From positions 7,229,560 through 7,293,559 of the forward strand of contig NZ_CP020042.1 of NCBI RefSeq assembly GCF_002028425.1: a stretch of 64,000 bases of DNA, read 5' to 3'. The notes beneath the pieces were generated by a model. It had not been told where the DNA came from. It did not search any database and saw nothing but the letters and a program-made list of their open reading frames with translations. The position numbers and the translations under genes were made by a program. Below, one piece after another: positions 49,411-58,329 of this stretch; the first letter of the stretch is position 1, and each line of letters opens with the position of its first letter. This DNA comes from Streptomyces katrae. Its GTDB lineage: Bacteria; Actinomycetota; Actinomycetes; Streptomycetales; Streptomycetaceae.

Positions 49411-50829
49411 CTACTTCGGCCTGACCGTGACCTTGTAGGTGGTTCCGGCCTTGCCGTGGGCGTCCACCGTGACGGTCTGGCCGTGGCCGTTCCACCTGGC
49501 CTTGCCGCCCTCGACCGTGACGCGGAATCCGGCGGGGTAGGTGTCCTCGGGCACGCTGATCAGGGTGGGCCCCTGGGCGTTGTCACGGGTGCGGAAGGTG
49601 AGCGCGTACGTACGCGTGGCGGGGTCGTAGGCGAGGCCGAGCGGGTCACCGGCGACGGCCGGCGCGTAGGGCTGGACGAGGAGCCGCGCGTTGGGCTTCG
49701 CCGATCCCGTCTGGTCGAGGAAGCAGTAGCCGCCGCCCCGGCACCACTGCCACCACGTCCAGCCGCTGGAGAAGCGGTCCAGGGACGCCGTCATGTCGGT
49801 GACGAACCGGGCGGCGTGCGGAACGTAGGGGTTGCCGCCCCACTCGCCGACGATCACCGGCATGCGGTTGCGGGCCGGATAGTCGCCGATCGCGGCCTCG
49901 TAGGCGGGGATGAAGGTGCCGTCGGGATCGTAGTCGCCGCCGGTTTCCATCGCGGTCTCGTAGAAGTGCGGCGCGTACCCGGCGTGCGGGTCGTCGATGC
50001 GTCCCAACCGGGTGGGCACGCCGAGACCGACGATGACGGTGGGCTCGACGAACACCCACGACGTGCGGTCGGCCAGGCGGACCGCCCGCGCGAGGCGGTT
50101 CCACATCTCGGTGAGCTCGCCGGCCTCGAAACGGCCCGCGGCGGCGGGGAGGTCTTCGCCCCCCAGGAACTTCGCGAACGGCTCGTTCATCAGGTCGTAT
50201 CCGAGCAGCGCCGGGTGCCCGCCCAGGGCGGAGGCGACCGTCATCCACATCCGGGCGTGCGCGGCGCGCAGGTCGGCGTCCTTGTAGAGGTGGTCGAAGG
50301 AGGCCTGCACGGACGGCTCGAAGTACTCGGAGAACCAGTCCTCGGGTACCGGCGTGAACGGCAGTCCGTCGTCGCGGGTGGCCCAGTCGGGAACGCCACG
50401 GGAGCCGAAGTGCGGCCCGTACACGTCCTGGTGGGCATCGAGGATGACCTTGACGTGGTAGCGGTCGGCCCAGTCGAGGATCCGCCGCATCTTGCTCAGG
50501 TACCCGCGGTCGTAGTGCCCGGGGGCGGGCTCGAGGTCGTCCCAGAAGAACGCCAGGCGCGCCAGGTTGAAGCCCCGGGCGGCCATGTCCCTGAGGTCGC
50601 TCTCGTGGATGTCGGCGAACGCGTCGGCGCCTCGGCCGCTCTTGTCGGCGAGGTTGAAGCCGCGCCACTGCAGCGCACGGCCCTGACCGTCGGCGATGAA
50701 GGTACGGTCACCGACCGTGACGCGGTCGGGGGCGCGCGCCGGCCGGGCCTCGGCCCGCACGGGCAGGACACCGAGCAGCAGGGCCGCCGCGGCGAGGGCG
50801 ACGGGGGCGAAGCGGGAGGTCCGGCGCAT
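49411..50829 (-). CDS. Secreted GH5 enzyme, endoglycoceramidase-like
   Basis: 472 residues. Signal peptide 1-28 (LAAAALLLGVLPVRAEA), then VTVGDRTFIADGQGRALQWRGFNLADKSG, ARGFNLARLAFFWDDLEPAPGHYDRGYLSKM, VILDAHQDVYG, GYDLMNEPF (acid/base Glu about 214), PHFYET and VGEWGGNPYV (nucleophile Glu about 327). The C-terminal 100 residues form a beta-sandwich with immunoglobulin-like strands (SGTFRVTVEGGKA type), as in Rhodococcus endoglycoceramidase II. It cleaves the sugar-ceramide bond or a similar aryl/alkyl glycoside. ATG 50829 lies close behind GAAAGGGTCTCC; divergent from the EEP phosphodiesterase gene. Confidence 0.82.
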   Translation of the reverse strand: MRRTSRFAPVALAAAALLLGVLPVRAEARPARAPDRVTVGDRTFIADGQGRALQWRGFNLADKSGRGADAFADIHESDLRDMAARGFNLARLAFFWDDLEPAPGHYDRGYLSKMRRILDWADRYHVKVILDAHQDVYGPHFGSRGVPDWATRDDGLPFTPVPEDWFSEYFEPSVQASFDHLYKDADLRAAHARMWMTVASALGGHPALLGYDLMNEPFAKFLGGEDLPAAAGRFEAGELTEMWNRLARAVRLADRTSWVFVEPTVIVGLGVPTRLGRIDDPHAGYAPHFYETAMETGGDYDPDGTFIPAYEAAIGDYPARNRMPVIVGEWGGNPYVPHAARFVTDMTASLDRFSSGWTWWQWCRGGGYCFLDQTGSAKPNARLLVQPYAPAVAGDPLGLAYDPATRTYALTFRTRDNAQGPTLISVPEDTYPAGFRVTVEGGKARWNGHGQTVTVDAHGKAGTTYKVTVRPK

Positions 50830-51168
50830 GCAGGAGACCCTTTCGAGGGGGGCTTCTCGGACGGAGTGCCACTGGCCGGTCGGATGTTACTGATGAGTGC
50901 TTCAAGTTCCCATCGTTTCGCATGAGTTGGCGAGAGTCCGCCGCCGCCGCGACCGCTGCCCGGGCCTCCGGCTCGGCGAGCGGCAGCTCGGGCGTCGGCC
51001 ACCTGTGCGGTTGGCGAACGTCGACGAGGCCGGGTGGTGCGCGAAGGCGCGTCCGCCTTCGCCGTCCGCGGCGCGATGCATGACTGATCCGATCGCCGCG
51101 ACAGCACCTCGATCGTGCGTCGAGGACGCCGTGTGATCATGTGGTTCCACTCCGGGGAGGCGGCGATG
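50830..51168. other. Divergent intergenic region
   Basis: 339 bases between the GH5 and EEP hydrolase genes; likely holds both promoters. A lower-GC stretch (50870-50930) and repeated GATCG elements (51085-51115) are present. No gene recognised. Confidence 0.45.
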
Positions 51169-52026
51169 GTGCGGGAAAGGGGCGCGCGGTGGGCCGCGGG
51201 CGTGATGGCCGCGGTCTGCATGCTGCTGCTCCTGGGCCCCAGTGCCGCACCGAGCAGCGGGGCCTCCCTGGCCGGCCGGCTGCCGTTCGACGCCCCCGGG
51301 GAGGCCGTACCGGAACGGGTCGCCACGTGGAACATCTGCAATCCGTGCGGCGGGAGCGGACGGAACTTCGGCCGGGCGACGGAGATCGCCACCTCCGCCC
51401 CGCAGGTCATCGGCCTGCAAGAGGCGTGCGTACGAGACGTCGAGGAGATCCGCACCTACCTCAAGGAGGTCTACGGGCTGGTCTACCACGTCGAGTACGG
51501 AACGGTCCTGCGGAACTGGAACCGCTGCGGGGGCCTGCCCTGGCGGCCGGGCGGCTTCGGCCAGGCGATCCTGTCCGCGGCGCCGATGACGGACCGGGAG
51601 AGCGTCCCCTACCCCGACGGCGGCTCCGAGAACCGCGGCTACCTGGCCGTCACCACACTGGTGGCCGGCCGGCCCGTCCGCGTCTTCGACACCCACCTCG
51701 CCGAGCGCCGGCAGGGAGGGGTACGGGCGGGCCAGGTGAGGGTGCTCGCCGCGGAAGTCGCCCGCCACGACCGCGCGATCGTCCTCGGCGACTTCAACGC
51801 GGTCCCGACCGCGCCCGAACTCGCCCCGATGTGGCCCCTCGCCGCGGACACCGACCCCGCCTGCCGCCCCGAGCCGACGGCCGGCGCCCCCTGTACGCCG
51901 ACCACCGACTGGAACCTCAAGTTCGACTACGTCTTCCTCCGCGGCCCCACCCCGCACACCCACCGCGTCCGCCCCAGCCCCTACTCGGACCACCACGTCC
52001 TGCACACCGACCTGAACCGCAGCTGA
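51169..52026 (+). CDS. Secreted EEP-fold (endonuclease/exonuclease/phosphatase) hydrolase
   Basis: 285 residues. Signal peptide (AAGVMAAVCMLLLLGPSAAPSSGA). EEP core: VATWNICNPCGGSGRNFGRATEIATSAPQVIGLQEACVRDV (metal Glu), the strand VRVFDTHLAERRQGGVRAGQVRVLAAEV, catalytic LGDFNAVPTAPELAPMW, LKFDYVFLRG and the C-terminal YSDHHVLHTDL. Members include DNases, sphingomyelinases and inositol phosphatases; placement next to an endoglycoceramidase is suggestive of sphingolipid turnover but not proof. ATG 51169 follows GGGGAGG; ATGs at 51139 or GTG 51133 are possible starts. Confidence 0.83.
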   Translation: MRERGARWAAGVMAAVCMLLLLGPSAAPSSGASLAGRLPFDAPGEAVPERVATWNICNPCGGSGRNFGRATEIATSAPQVIGLQEACVRDVEEIRTYLKEVYGLVYHVEYGTVLRNWNRCGGLPWRPGGFGQAILSAAPMTDRESVPYPDGGSENRGYLAVTTLVAGRPVRVFDTHLAERRQGGVRAGQVRVLAAEVARHDRAIVLGDFNAVPTAPELAPMWPLAADTDPACRPEPTAGAPCTPTTDWNLKFDYVFLRGPTPHTHRVRPSPYSDHHVLHTDLNRS

Positions 52027-52230
52027 TCCGTGGCCGCGAACCCGGTCGGCCCTTGGCCCTCCGGCGGCTTCTACCGGCCCTTCGGCGTGGGCGCACCACC
52101 TGCACCTGCGGGCATCCGAGACCCAGACCATCGGATGGGGTCTCACGGTTCCGGGCCGGCCACCGTCGACGGCTTGTTCACCCTGCTCCTCGGCGGCACC
52201 ACCGACACCCTCACCGACCCGGACCAGCAC

Positions 52231-52602
52231 TCACTGGGCGCCGCCGCAGACCCCGAAGACACGGGAGACCCACTGATCCATCCGGGCCTCGAAGTCCACC
52301 GCCGAGGTGATGTCCGAGGCCGGGAGGGGACCCCAGTCGTCGAGGCCGTCGAAGAAGTCCACGTCGGCCCACCCGCCCCGGAACAGCACGACCGACAGCT
52401 CGGCCTCTCCCGGCCCGACCACGGCCACGCCCACCGAGTCGGGATCGCGGACCCGGGCCCTGTCGGTCTCCAGGGGCTGGGGCCAGACGGCCTCGGCATC
52501 CCTCCAGGTCACCGGGCCCACCTCGAGACCAGCCGACCGCCAGCCCACCGCCCGTCCGGCCAGAACCGCGGCCGCCTCGTCAAGATCAACAATCCTGTCC
52601 AT
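52231..52602 (-). CDS. Hypothetical protein
   Basis: 123 residues: DRIVDLDEAAAVLAGRAVGWRSAGLEVGPVTWRDAEAVWPQPLETDRARVRDPDSVGVAVVGPGEAELSVVLFRGGWADVDFFDGLDDWGPLPASDITSAVDFEARMDQWVSRVFGV. Family not recognised; alternating strands and a Trp/Asp-rich region suggest a small alpha+beta immunity-like or binding protein. ATG 52602 has GGAGGG 11 bases upstream. Neighbours are unrelated hypothetical genes. Confidence 0.55.
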   Translation of the reverse strand: MDRIVDLDEAAAVLAGRAVGWRSAGLEVGPVTWRDAEAVWPQPLETDRARVRDPDSVGVAVVGPGEAELSVVLFRGGWADVDFFDGLDDWGPLPASDITSAVDFEARMDQWVSRVFGVCGGAQ

Positions 52603-52799
52603 GAGAAGATCATCCCTCCAGGAAGAAAGCTTCCCATCGGGATTTTCAGGGGATGCAGGTTCCCGGGCGTTCGCGGAATCCACCGGAATAGGCGCCTCCC
52701 AGTAGGTACTGGCACACATGCCCTGAGGACGGTCAACGGCGCTGTCGGGGCGCGTGACCGGGGACAGCTCGCCGAATGCTGCTCCGCCGCCGGGCCGGG

Positions 52800-53102
52800 T
52801 CAGCGGTGGCGCGCGGTCAGCTGGCCCTGGGCGTAGGGGTCGGCTTCGGGGGTGTACGGCCCGCCGTGACCGGCGAGGAGTCCGGTGATCCGGTGCCACT
52901 CCGCCAGAGCCGCCCGCAGGGGCGCATCGGCCTCGGCCGCGCTGTCGAAGGCGGCCTGGACACGCTCCAGCGCGGCCGCCGCCTGATGGTGGGTCATGCC
53001 GACGGCCTCCCTCCGTACCCGGTCGCGGGCCGCGACCTCGCCCGGAGACGGCTCGTGCGGCTCGAGTTCCGCCTCGACCACGGCCTCTGTTTCGTCGGAC
53101 AT
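52800..53102 (-). CDS. Short acidic hypothetical protein
   Basis: 100 residues: an acidic N-terminus (DETEAVVEAELEPHEPSPGEVAARD), helical MTHHQAAAALERVQAAFDSAAEADAPLRAALAEWHRITGLL and a Gly/Pro tail. No motif recognised. ATG 53102 follows GAGGGGG. Sits upstream of nothing obvious on the same strand, next to phosphoglucomutase. Confidence 0.55.
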   Translation of the reverse strand: MSDETEAVVEAELEPHEPSPGEVAARDRVRREAVGMTHHQAAAALERVQAAFDSAAEADAPLRAALAEWHRITGLLAGHGGPYTPEADPYAQGQLTARHR

Positions 53103-53227
53103 GAAACCCCCTCTTCCGATTCCCGTGGCCGCTCCTGCCCCGAGGGCGGCCCGGCAACCACCCCGGACAGCACCCGAGGAGCGAGCGGCGCGCCGTGCGG
53201 CTCGCCCCATGTGCCCCCCGCTCCGGT

Positions 53228-54868
53228 TCAGGAGGACAGGGCGGCGGCAACGACCGAACGCGCCGCTTCCTGGACTTCGGCGAGGTGCGCGGGGCCCCGG
53301 AACGATTCTGCATAGATCTTGTACACGTCCTCGGTGCCCGAGGGGCGGGCCGCGAACCAGGCGTGTTCGGTGGTCACCTTGATCCCGCCGAACGCCGCCC
53401 CGTTGCCCGGCGCGCTGGTGAGCACGCCGGTCACCGCGTCGCCGGCCAGGGCGTCGGCCGTGACCTGCTCCGGGGACAGCCGGCTGAGGACGGCCTTCTC
53501 CTCCCGGGTGGCCGGTGCGTCGATGCGGGCGTAGGCGGGCGCGCCGAACCGGGCGGTGAGCGCGTCGTACCGCTCGGACGGGCTCTGCCCGGTGATCGCG
53601 AGGATCTCGGAGGCGAGCAGGGCGAGGAGGATGCCATCCTTGTCGGTGGTCCACACGGACCCGTCGCGGCGGAGGAAGGAGGCCCCCGCGGACTCCTCTC
53701 CGCCGAAGCCGAGAGTGCCGCCGGCCAGGCCGTCGACGAACCACTTGAAACCGACCGGGACCTCCACCAGTTCCCGGCCGAGGTCGGCGGCCACCCGGTC
53801 GATCATCCCGGAGGACACCAGGGTCTTGCCGATGCCCGCGGAGACCGGCCATCCGGCGCGGTGGCGGCAGAGGTAGTCGATGGCGGTGGCGAGGTAGTGG
53901 TTGGGGTTCATCAGGCCGCCGTCGGGGGTCACGATGCCGTGCCGGTCGGCGTCGGCATCGTTGCCAGTCGTGACGTCGAACCGGTCCCGGTCCTCGATCA
54001 GCGAGGCCATCGCGTACGGGGAAGAGCAGTCCATACGGATCTTCCCGTCCCAGTCCAGGGTCATGAACCGCCAGGTGGGGTCGGTCTCCGGGTTGACGAC
54101 GGTCAGGTCGAGGCGGTGCTCCTCGGCGATGCGCCCCCAGTAGGCGACCGACGCGCCGCCGAGCGGGTCGGCGCCGATGCGCACGCCGGCCGCTCGGACG
54201 GCGTCCAGGTCCAGTACGGAGGGCAGGTCGCCGACGTACGCCCCGAGGAAGTCGTACCGCCCGGTGGCCGGGGCCGCGAGGGCCCGCGCGTACGGGAGCC
54301 TGCGGACCTCCTTCGAGCCGCCGGCGATGATCTCGTTGGCCCGGTCCTGGATCCAGCCGGTGGCGTCCGATCCGGCGGGTCCGCCGTGGGGCGGGTTGTA
54401 CTTGAACCCGCCGTCACCCGGAGGGTTGTGCGAGGGAGTGACGACCACCCCGTCGGCCAGGGCGCCGGTGCGTCCGCGGTTGTGGGTGAGGATGGCGTGG
54501 GAGACGGCGGGCGTCGGGGTGTAGCCGTCCGCCGTGTCGATCAGGACGTCCACGTCGTTGGCCGCGAACACCTCGAGCGCCGTCACCCGGGCCGGTTCGG
54601 ACAGCGCGTGCGTGTCGGCCCCGAGGAACAGCGGCCCGTTCACGCCCTGCCGGGCCCGGTACTCGCAGATGGCCTGGCTCGTCGCGGCGATGTGGTCCTC
54701 GTTGAACGCGGTGGCGAGGGACGACCCGCGGTGCCCCGAGGTACCGAAGCTCACGCGCTGGGCCGGATCGGCGGGGTCCGGGTGCAGGGCGTAGTACGCG
54801 GTCACCAGCCGGGACACGTCGACCAGGTCCTCCGCCCGCGCCCGCTGCCCCGCTCGCTCGTTCGACAT
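53228..54868 (-). CDS. pgm: Phosphoglucomutase (alpha-D-glucose phosphate-specific)
   Basis: 546 residues; converts glucose 1-phosphate and glucose 6-phosphate for glycogen, trehalose and cell-wall sugar supply. SFGTSGHRG (phosphoryl-region), the active serine [23 protein letters not shown] (about 149), the metal loop [16 protein letters not shown] (about 306), [23 protein letters not shown] (sugar-binding), and the C-terminal phosphate loop [21 protein letters not shown] 54868 follows GAGGAGCG. Length and motif order are complete, a core metabolic enzyme amid accessory genes. Confidence 0.93.
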   Translation of the reverse strand: MSNERAGQRARAEDLVDVSRLVTAYYALHPDPADPAQRVSFGTSGHRGSSLATAFNEDHIAATSQAICEYRARQGVNGPLFLGADTHALSEPARVTALEVFAANDVDVLIDTADGYTPTPAVSHAILTHNRGRTGALADGVVVTPSHNPPGDGGFKYNPPHGGPAGSDATGWIQDRANEIIAGGSKEVRRLPYARALAAPATGRYDFLGAYVGDLPSVLDLDAVRAAGVRIGADPLGGASVAYWGRIAEEHRLDLTVVNPETDPTWRFMTLDWDGKIRMDCSSPYAMASLIEDRDRFDVTTGNDADADRHGIVTPDGGLMNPNHYLATAIDYLCRHRAGWPVSAGIGKTLVSSGMIDRVAADLGRELVEVPVGFKWFVDGLAGGTLGFGGEESAGASFLRRDGSVWTTDKDGILLALLASEILAITGQSPSERYDALTARFGAPAYARIDAPATREEKAVLSRLSPEQVTADALAGDAVTGVLTSAPGNGAAFGGIKVTTEHAWFAARPSGTEDVYKIYAESFRGPAHLAEVQEAARSVVAAALSS

Positions 54869-55013
54869 CCTTCGCTCCTCCGTATCGCCGCTCCGGCCTC
54901 GTACCCACACGGCCTACCCAGTGGAGGCCCCTCCTATCAGTGCTTTTCATCACCTTCATCCGTATTCGGGTCGGCCGCGGGCCGCAGGCCGCGGACGTGG
55001 GGCGGCTCGATGT

Positions 55014-55019
55014 GGGTAT
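55014..55019 (+). promoter_or_regulatory. GGGTAT, possible SigB-type -10 element
   Basis: GGGTAT lies 31 bases before the small repeat protein ATG; Streptomyces SigB-class promoters have GNNT-N14-16-GGGTAY. The -35 match is poor, so only a hint. Confidence 0.3.
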
Positions 55020-55049
55020 ACGCCACCGGTCGACGAAAGGAGCTGCGTC

Positions 55050-55319
55050 ATGGACGGCGGCACACGGCACGAAGCGGAAGCGGCCGGCGGCATGGAGAAG
55101 AAGCGGCAGGCCCCCGGCATCGGCCGCGAGGAGCAGACCAGCGCCCACCCCGGCCCGGACCCCGTGCACCCCGAGGCAAGCAGGCTCGTTGGGGGCAGGA
55201 CACCGCAGGGGCTCCGGGACCGGCAGGAACGGAACAAGGAGCGGAGCAAGGAGCGGAACAGGGGGCGGACCAAGGAACGGGACAAGGAAGGGAACGAGGA
55301 GCACGGACACGACTCGTAA
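55050..55319 (+). CDS. Small highly charged protein with hexanucleotide-coded repeat
   Basis: 89 residues. After a Gly/Glu-rich start, the C-terminal third is a simple repeat of [N/D/S/T]KER-like units: RQERNKERSKERNRGRTKERDKEGNEE, encoded by imperfect 12-base units. It lacks signal and membrane segments, and likely is disordered or a single helix that could bind nucleic acid. ATG 55050 has AAAGGAG. A GGGTAT hexamer upstream may mean stress control. No close family recognised. Confidence 0.6.
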   Translation: MDGGTRHEAEAAGGMEKKRQAPGIGREEQTSAHPGPDPVHPEASRLVGGRTPQGLRDRQERNKERSKERNRGRTKERDKEGNEEHGHDS

Positions 55320-55334
55320 CCGCCCGCCCGCCCC

Positions 55335-56186
55335 TCACCCCCGGTACGCCGCCACGGCGATCCGGGCGAACTCCGTCACCAGCGGGTTCGTCTCGCCCCG
55401 CTGCCAGGCCACCACCACGGGGTTCGCAGCCATGCCGGCCAGCGGCACCAGGACCAGCCCCTCGGGTGGGGCGTGCCCGAGCGGGGCCAGGCCGACGGTC
55501 CCGTTCCACCGCACGACCTGAAGGCACTCCTGCACCGCCCGGACGACGGGCCCCTCGCGCTCCTCGCCACCGTTCCAGTAGGCCTGCCAGAGCGGATCGG
55601 TGCCCGGGGGGAACCGGAACCAGCGGCGGCCGGCCAGCTCGGGCAGCTCCAGGCGGGCCCTCCCCGCCAGCGGGTCGTCCGCGCGCAGCAGCACCCCCAC
55701 GGGATCGGCGCGCAGCTCACGCACCGTCAGACCGGTCCGGTCGAACGGCCCGCGGGTCAGGGCGACGTCGACGAGCCCGGCCCGCAGCCCGCACGTCGGA
55801 TCGGCCAGGCCGGTCTCGCGGACGCGGACCTCCACACCCGGATGGCGCCGCCGGTACGCGGCGGCCAGCCGGCGGGCGCCCGGGTCGGCCTGGTCGCTCA
55901 GCATGCCGACCGTGAGGGTGCCGGCGCCGGCCACGGCGGCCACCCGCACCCGCGCCCGCTCGGCCCGCTCCAGCAGGGCGCGCGCCTCGTCCAGCAGCGC
56001 CGCCCCGGCCGCGGTGAGCGCGACGCCGCCGGCCGAGCGGTCCAGCAGGACGGCCCCGACGTCCGCTTCGAGCCGCTTGACGGCCCGGCTCAGCGGCGGC
56101 TGGCTCATGTGCAGCCGGGCGGCGGCCCGGCCGAAGTGGAGCTCCTCGGCGACGGCGACGAAATAGCCCAGCGTTCTCAGCTCCAT
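55335..56186 (-). CDS. LysR-family transcriptional regulator
   Basis: 283 residues. N-terminal winged HTH (MELRTLGYFVAVAEELHFGRAAARLHMSQPPLSRAVKRLEADVGAVLLDR) and a C-terminal periplasmic-binding-like effector domain (TLTVGMLSDQADPGARRLAAAYRRRHPGVEVRV). ATG 56186 chosen; a longer frame to 56441 would start before the promoter. Divergent from the cupin gene with an ATACC-N5-GGTAT box between them, so it probably controls that gene and itself. Confidence 0.88.
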   Translation of the reverse strand: MELRTLGYFVAVAEELHFGRAAARLHMSQPPLSRAVKRLEADVGAVLLDRSAGGVALTAAGAALLDEARALLERAERARVRVAAVAGAGTLTVGMLSDQADPGARRLAAAYRRRHPGVEVRVRETGLADPTCGLRAGLVDVALTRGPFDRTGLTVRELRADPVGVLLRADDPLAGRARLELPELAGRRWFRFPPGTDPLWQAYWNGGEEREGPVVRAVQECLQVVRWNGTVGLAPLGHAPPEGLVLVPLAGMAANPVVVAWQRGETNPLVTEFARIAVAAYRG

Positions 56187-56197
56187 GACCGGCCACG

Positions 56198-56212
56198 ATA
56201 CCCAGCCGGTAT
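56198..56212. promoter_or_regulatory. LysR-type box ATACC-N5-GGTAT
   Basis: Perfect inverted arms ATACC / GGTAT with a 5-base spacer (T-N11-A type), 12 bases from the LysR ATG; a second half-site GGTAT at 56228-56232 lies 20 bases downstream toward the cupin gene. Confidence 0.6.
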
Positions 56213-56268
56213 CGGGACCCTCCAGACGGTATTGGACGGGCACCGGGCCCCGGAGCTGCAATCGGAAC

Positions 56269-56778
56269 ATGACAGCACACGCACCTGCCGGACACCCCGG
56301 GGCCGACCCCGCCGTGTCCGTGGTCCTCCCCGGCCAGGGAGAGGAGATCGTCCTGGGCACCACCGTGATGCGCATCCTGGAGGACGGCGGCACCACGGGG
56401 CACCGCATCGGATTCGCCGAGTCCGTCCTCGCCCCGCACACCCCCGGACCGCCGCAACACCGCCACGCCGAGCACGACGAGGGCTTCTACGTCCTCTCCG
56501 GCACCGTGCGCTTCACCGTCGGCCCCGACAGCCACGACGCGCCCGCCGGCACGCTCGTCGTGGTCCCGCCCGGCGCCCCGCACACCTTCGCCAATGTCAC
56601 CGACGAGCCGGCCGTCATGCTCAGCACGTTCACCCCCGGCCGGTACGCACAGTACTTCCGCGACCTCCAGGGCATGCTCGCCGGCGGACACCCGCTGACC
56701 CCGCAGGCGCACGTCACCGCCATGGCCCGCTACGCCACCCGCCCCGCCCCCGAATTCCCCGCCGCCCCGCCCACCTGA
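56269..56778 (+). CDS. Cupin-domain protein
   Basis: 169 residues. One beta-barrel cupin: GPPQHRHAEHDEGFYVLSGTVRFTVG (motif 1: HRH-x5-E-x6-G) and PAGTLVVVPPGAPHTFANVTDEPAVMLSTFTPG (motif 2: P-x4-H-x3-N), so a metal site with two His and a Glu is expected. Members include dioxygenases and isomerases; no substrate evident. Divergent from the LysR gene and probably its target. Confidence 0.82.
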   Translation: MTAHAPAGHPGADPAVSVVLPGQGEEIVLGTTVMRILEDGGTTGHRIGFAESVLAPHTPGPPQHRHAEHDEGFYVLSGTVRFTVGPDSHDAPAGTLVVVPPGAPHTFANVTDEPAVMLSTFTPGRYAQYFRDLQGMLAGGHPLTPQAHVTAMARYATRPAPEFPAAPPT

Positions 56779-56815
56779 CGCCCGGACCGGCCCCCGGGCC
56801 CGTCCGGATCCGCGG

Positions 56816-58279
56816 CTACGCGGTGAGCGGGCAGCTCGTGAGCGGATCCTCGCCGGCGGGGGGACGCGGCAGCGTGCGGCCGGCCGGCGGCGGCACACCG
56901 CGGCCGAGCCAGGTTTCCAGGGCGGCCAGGGCGGAGCGGTGACACGGGACGAGGGGACGGAGCTCGCCGGGGAAGGCGTCGAACAAGGAGTCGACGTGTG
57001 TTCCTCCCTCGATCCGGTAGTACCGCAGCAGAGGGCCGCGGCCCGCGTCGGCGACCATCCGCGCGTACACGTCGGAGTCCTGACTGATGGGCAGCAGGAC
57101 GTCCAGCGTGCCGTGCAGCGTGATGAGGGGCTTGCCGATGCGGCCCGTCAGCGAGATCTTCGCCACCGCCTCGTGAACGCTCCCGGGCCGCAGGCGGTAG
57201 TCGTAGTCCGCGTCGCAGGCGGGGGTGCCCGGCGCGCAGAACGGGGTCCCCGCCTCCTGCCGGCCGTCATAGCCGGGGTCCAGCTCCTCGCGGTAGATCC
57301 GCTGGGTCAGGTCCCAGTAGTACTGGTGGTGGAAGGGCCACAGGAACTCCGATCCGGCGGGGAATCCGGCGGCGAGCAGCTCCTGGCGGGCCTGCTCCGC
57401 CCCCGCGCCTCCCGCGGCGTAGCGGGGGTAGGCGGCGAGGGCCGGCGGCAGGAAGGTGAGCAGGTTCGGCCCCTGCTCCCGCCAGAGGGTGCCCTCCCAG
57501 TCCACGCCGCCGTCGTACAGCTCGGGATGGTTCTCCAGCTGCCAGCGCACCAGGTAGCCGCCATTGGACATACCGGTGGCGAGGGTGCGGGAGGGCGGCC
57601 GCAGGTAGCGCTGGGCGACGACGGCGCGGGCCGCGCGGTTGAGCTGCGTGACCCGTGCGTTCCACTCGGCGATCGCATCCCCCGGTGCTTTGCCGTCGCG
57701 GTAGAAGGCGGTTCCCGTGTTGCCCTTGTCGGTCGCCGCGAAGGCGTATCCGCGGGCCAGGACCCAGTCGCCGATGGCCCGGTCGTTGGCGTACTGCTCG
57801 CGCACCCCGGGCGAGCCGGTGACGACCAGGCCGCCGTTCCAGTGGTCCGGCAGGCGGATCACGAACTGGGAGTCGTGGTTCCAGCCGTGATCGGTGTTGC
57901 CGGTGGAGGAGTCCGGGAAGTATCCGTCGACCTGGATTCCCGGTACGCCGCTCGGCACGCTCAGACCGGCCGGGGTCAGCCCCGCCCAGTCGGCCGGGTC
58001 GGTGTGCCCCGAGGCGACGGTCCCGGCCGTGGTCAGCTCGTCCAGGCAGGCCGGGACCTGGAGTTCGGCTCCGGGCACCTTCAGCCGCGACATCCCGGCA
58101 CAGTGACCGTCCGCCGGGGCCGCCGCGCCGCGGTCCCCGGCGGCTGCGGGCCCCGCGGCGAGGGTCACCAACGCGGCCGCCGCCGCGAAAGCCCTGCGCA
58201 GCGGGACGAAGCGTGAGCCGCGACGGGGCCGGGGCCGGGGTCGTGGTGGTCGTTGAGCCGCCGGTGCGCAAAGGTGCAC
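56816..58279 (-). CDS. Secreted alpha/beta hydrolase (3HB-oligomer hydrolase- or tannase-like)
   Basis: 487 residues. Signal peptide (RRAFAAAAALVTLAAGPAAA). A VPGIQVDGYFPDSSTGNTDHGWNHDSQFVIRLPDHWNGGLVVTGSPG strand region leads to the nucleophile ATGMSNGGYLVRWQLENHPELYDGGVDWEGTLW (Ser about 236), the oxyanion stretch, and a lid with many Trp/Tyr. C-terminal GRIGKPLITLHGTLDVLLPISQDSDVYARMV and GGTHVDSLF provide Asp and His. The GTG start follows CAGGAGG. Neighbour of a PHB-depolymerase-type enzyme on the same strand, which favours an ester oligomer substrate, but tannase/feruloyl esterase is equally possible. Confidence 0.78.
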   Translation of the reverse strand: MHLCAPAAQRPPRPRPRPRRGSRFVPLRRAFAAAAALVTLAAGPAAAGDRGAAAPADGHCAGMSRLKVPGAELQVPACLDELTTAGTVASGHTDPADWAGLTPAGLSVPSGVPGIQVDGYFPDSSTGNTDHGWNHDSQFVIRLPDHWNGGLVVTGSPGVREQYANDRAIGDWVLARGYAFAATDKGNTGTAFYRDGKAPGDAIAEWNARVTQLNRAARAVVAQRYLRPPSRTLATGMSNGGYLVRWQLENHPELYDGGVDWEGTLWREQGPNLLTFLPPALAAYPRYAAGGAGAEQARQELLAAGFPAGSEFLWPFHHQYYWDLTQRIYREELDPGYDGRQEAGTPFCAPGTPACDADYDYRLRPGSVHEAVAKISLTGRIGKPLITLHGTLDVLLPISQDSDVYARMVADAGRGPLLRYYRIEGGTHVDSLFDAFPGELRPLVPCHRSALAALETWLGRGVPPPAGRTLPRPPAGEDPLTSCPLTA

Positions 58280-58329
58280 GGGTACCTCCTGCGGGCCGTG
58301 TGTGTGGGGGAGGGGTCAGGGGAGGGGAA

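Noticed and set aside
50830..51168. Possible gene in the GH5/EEP divergent gap
   Set aside because: Short frames exist on both strands but lack ribosome sites and family features.
53195..55915. Long rightward frame over phosphoglucomutase
   Set aside because: Antisense to the complete pgm gene; no motif.
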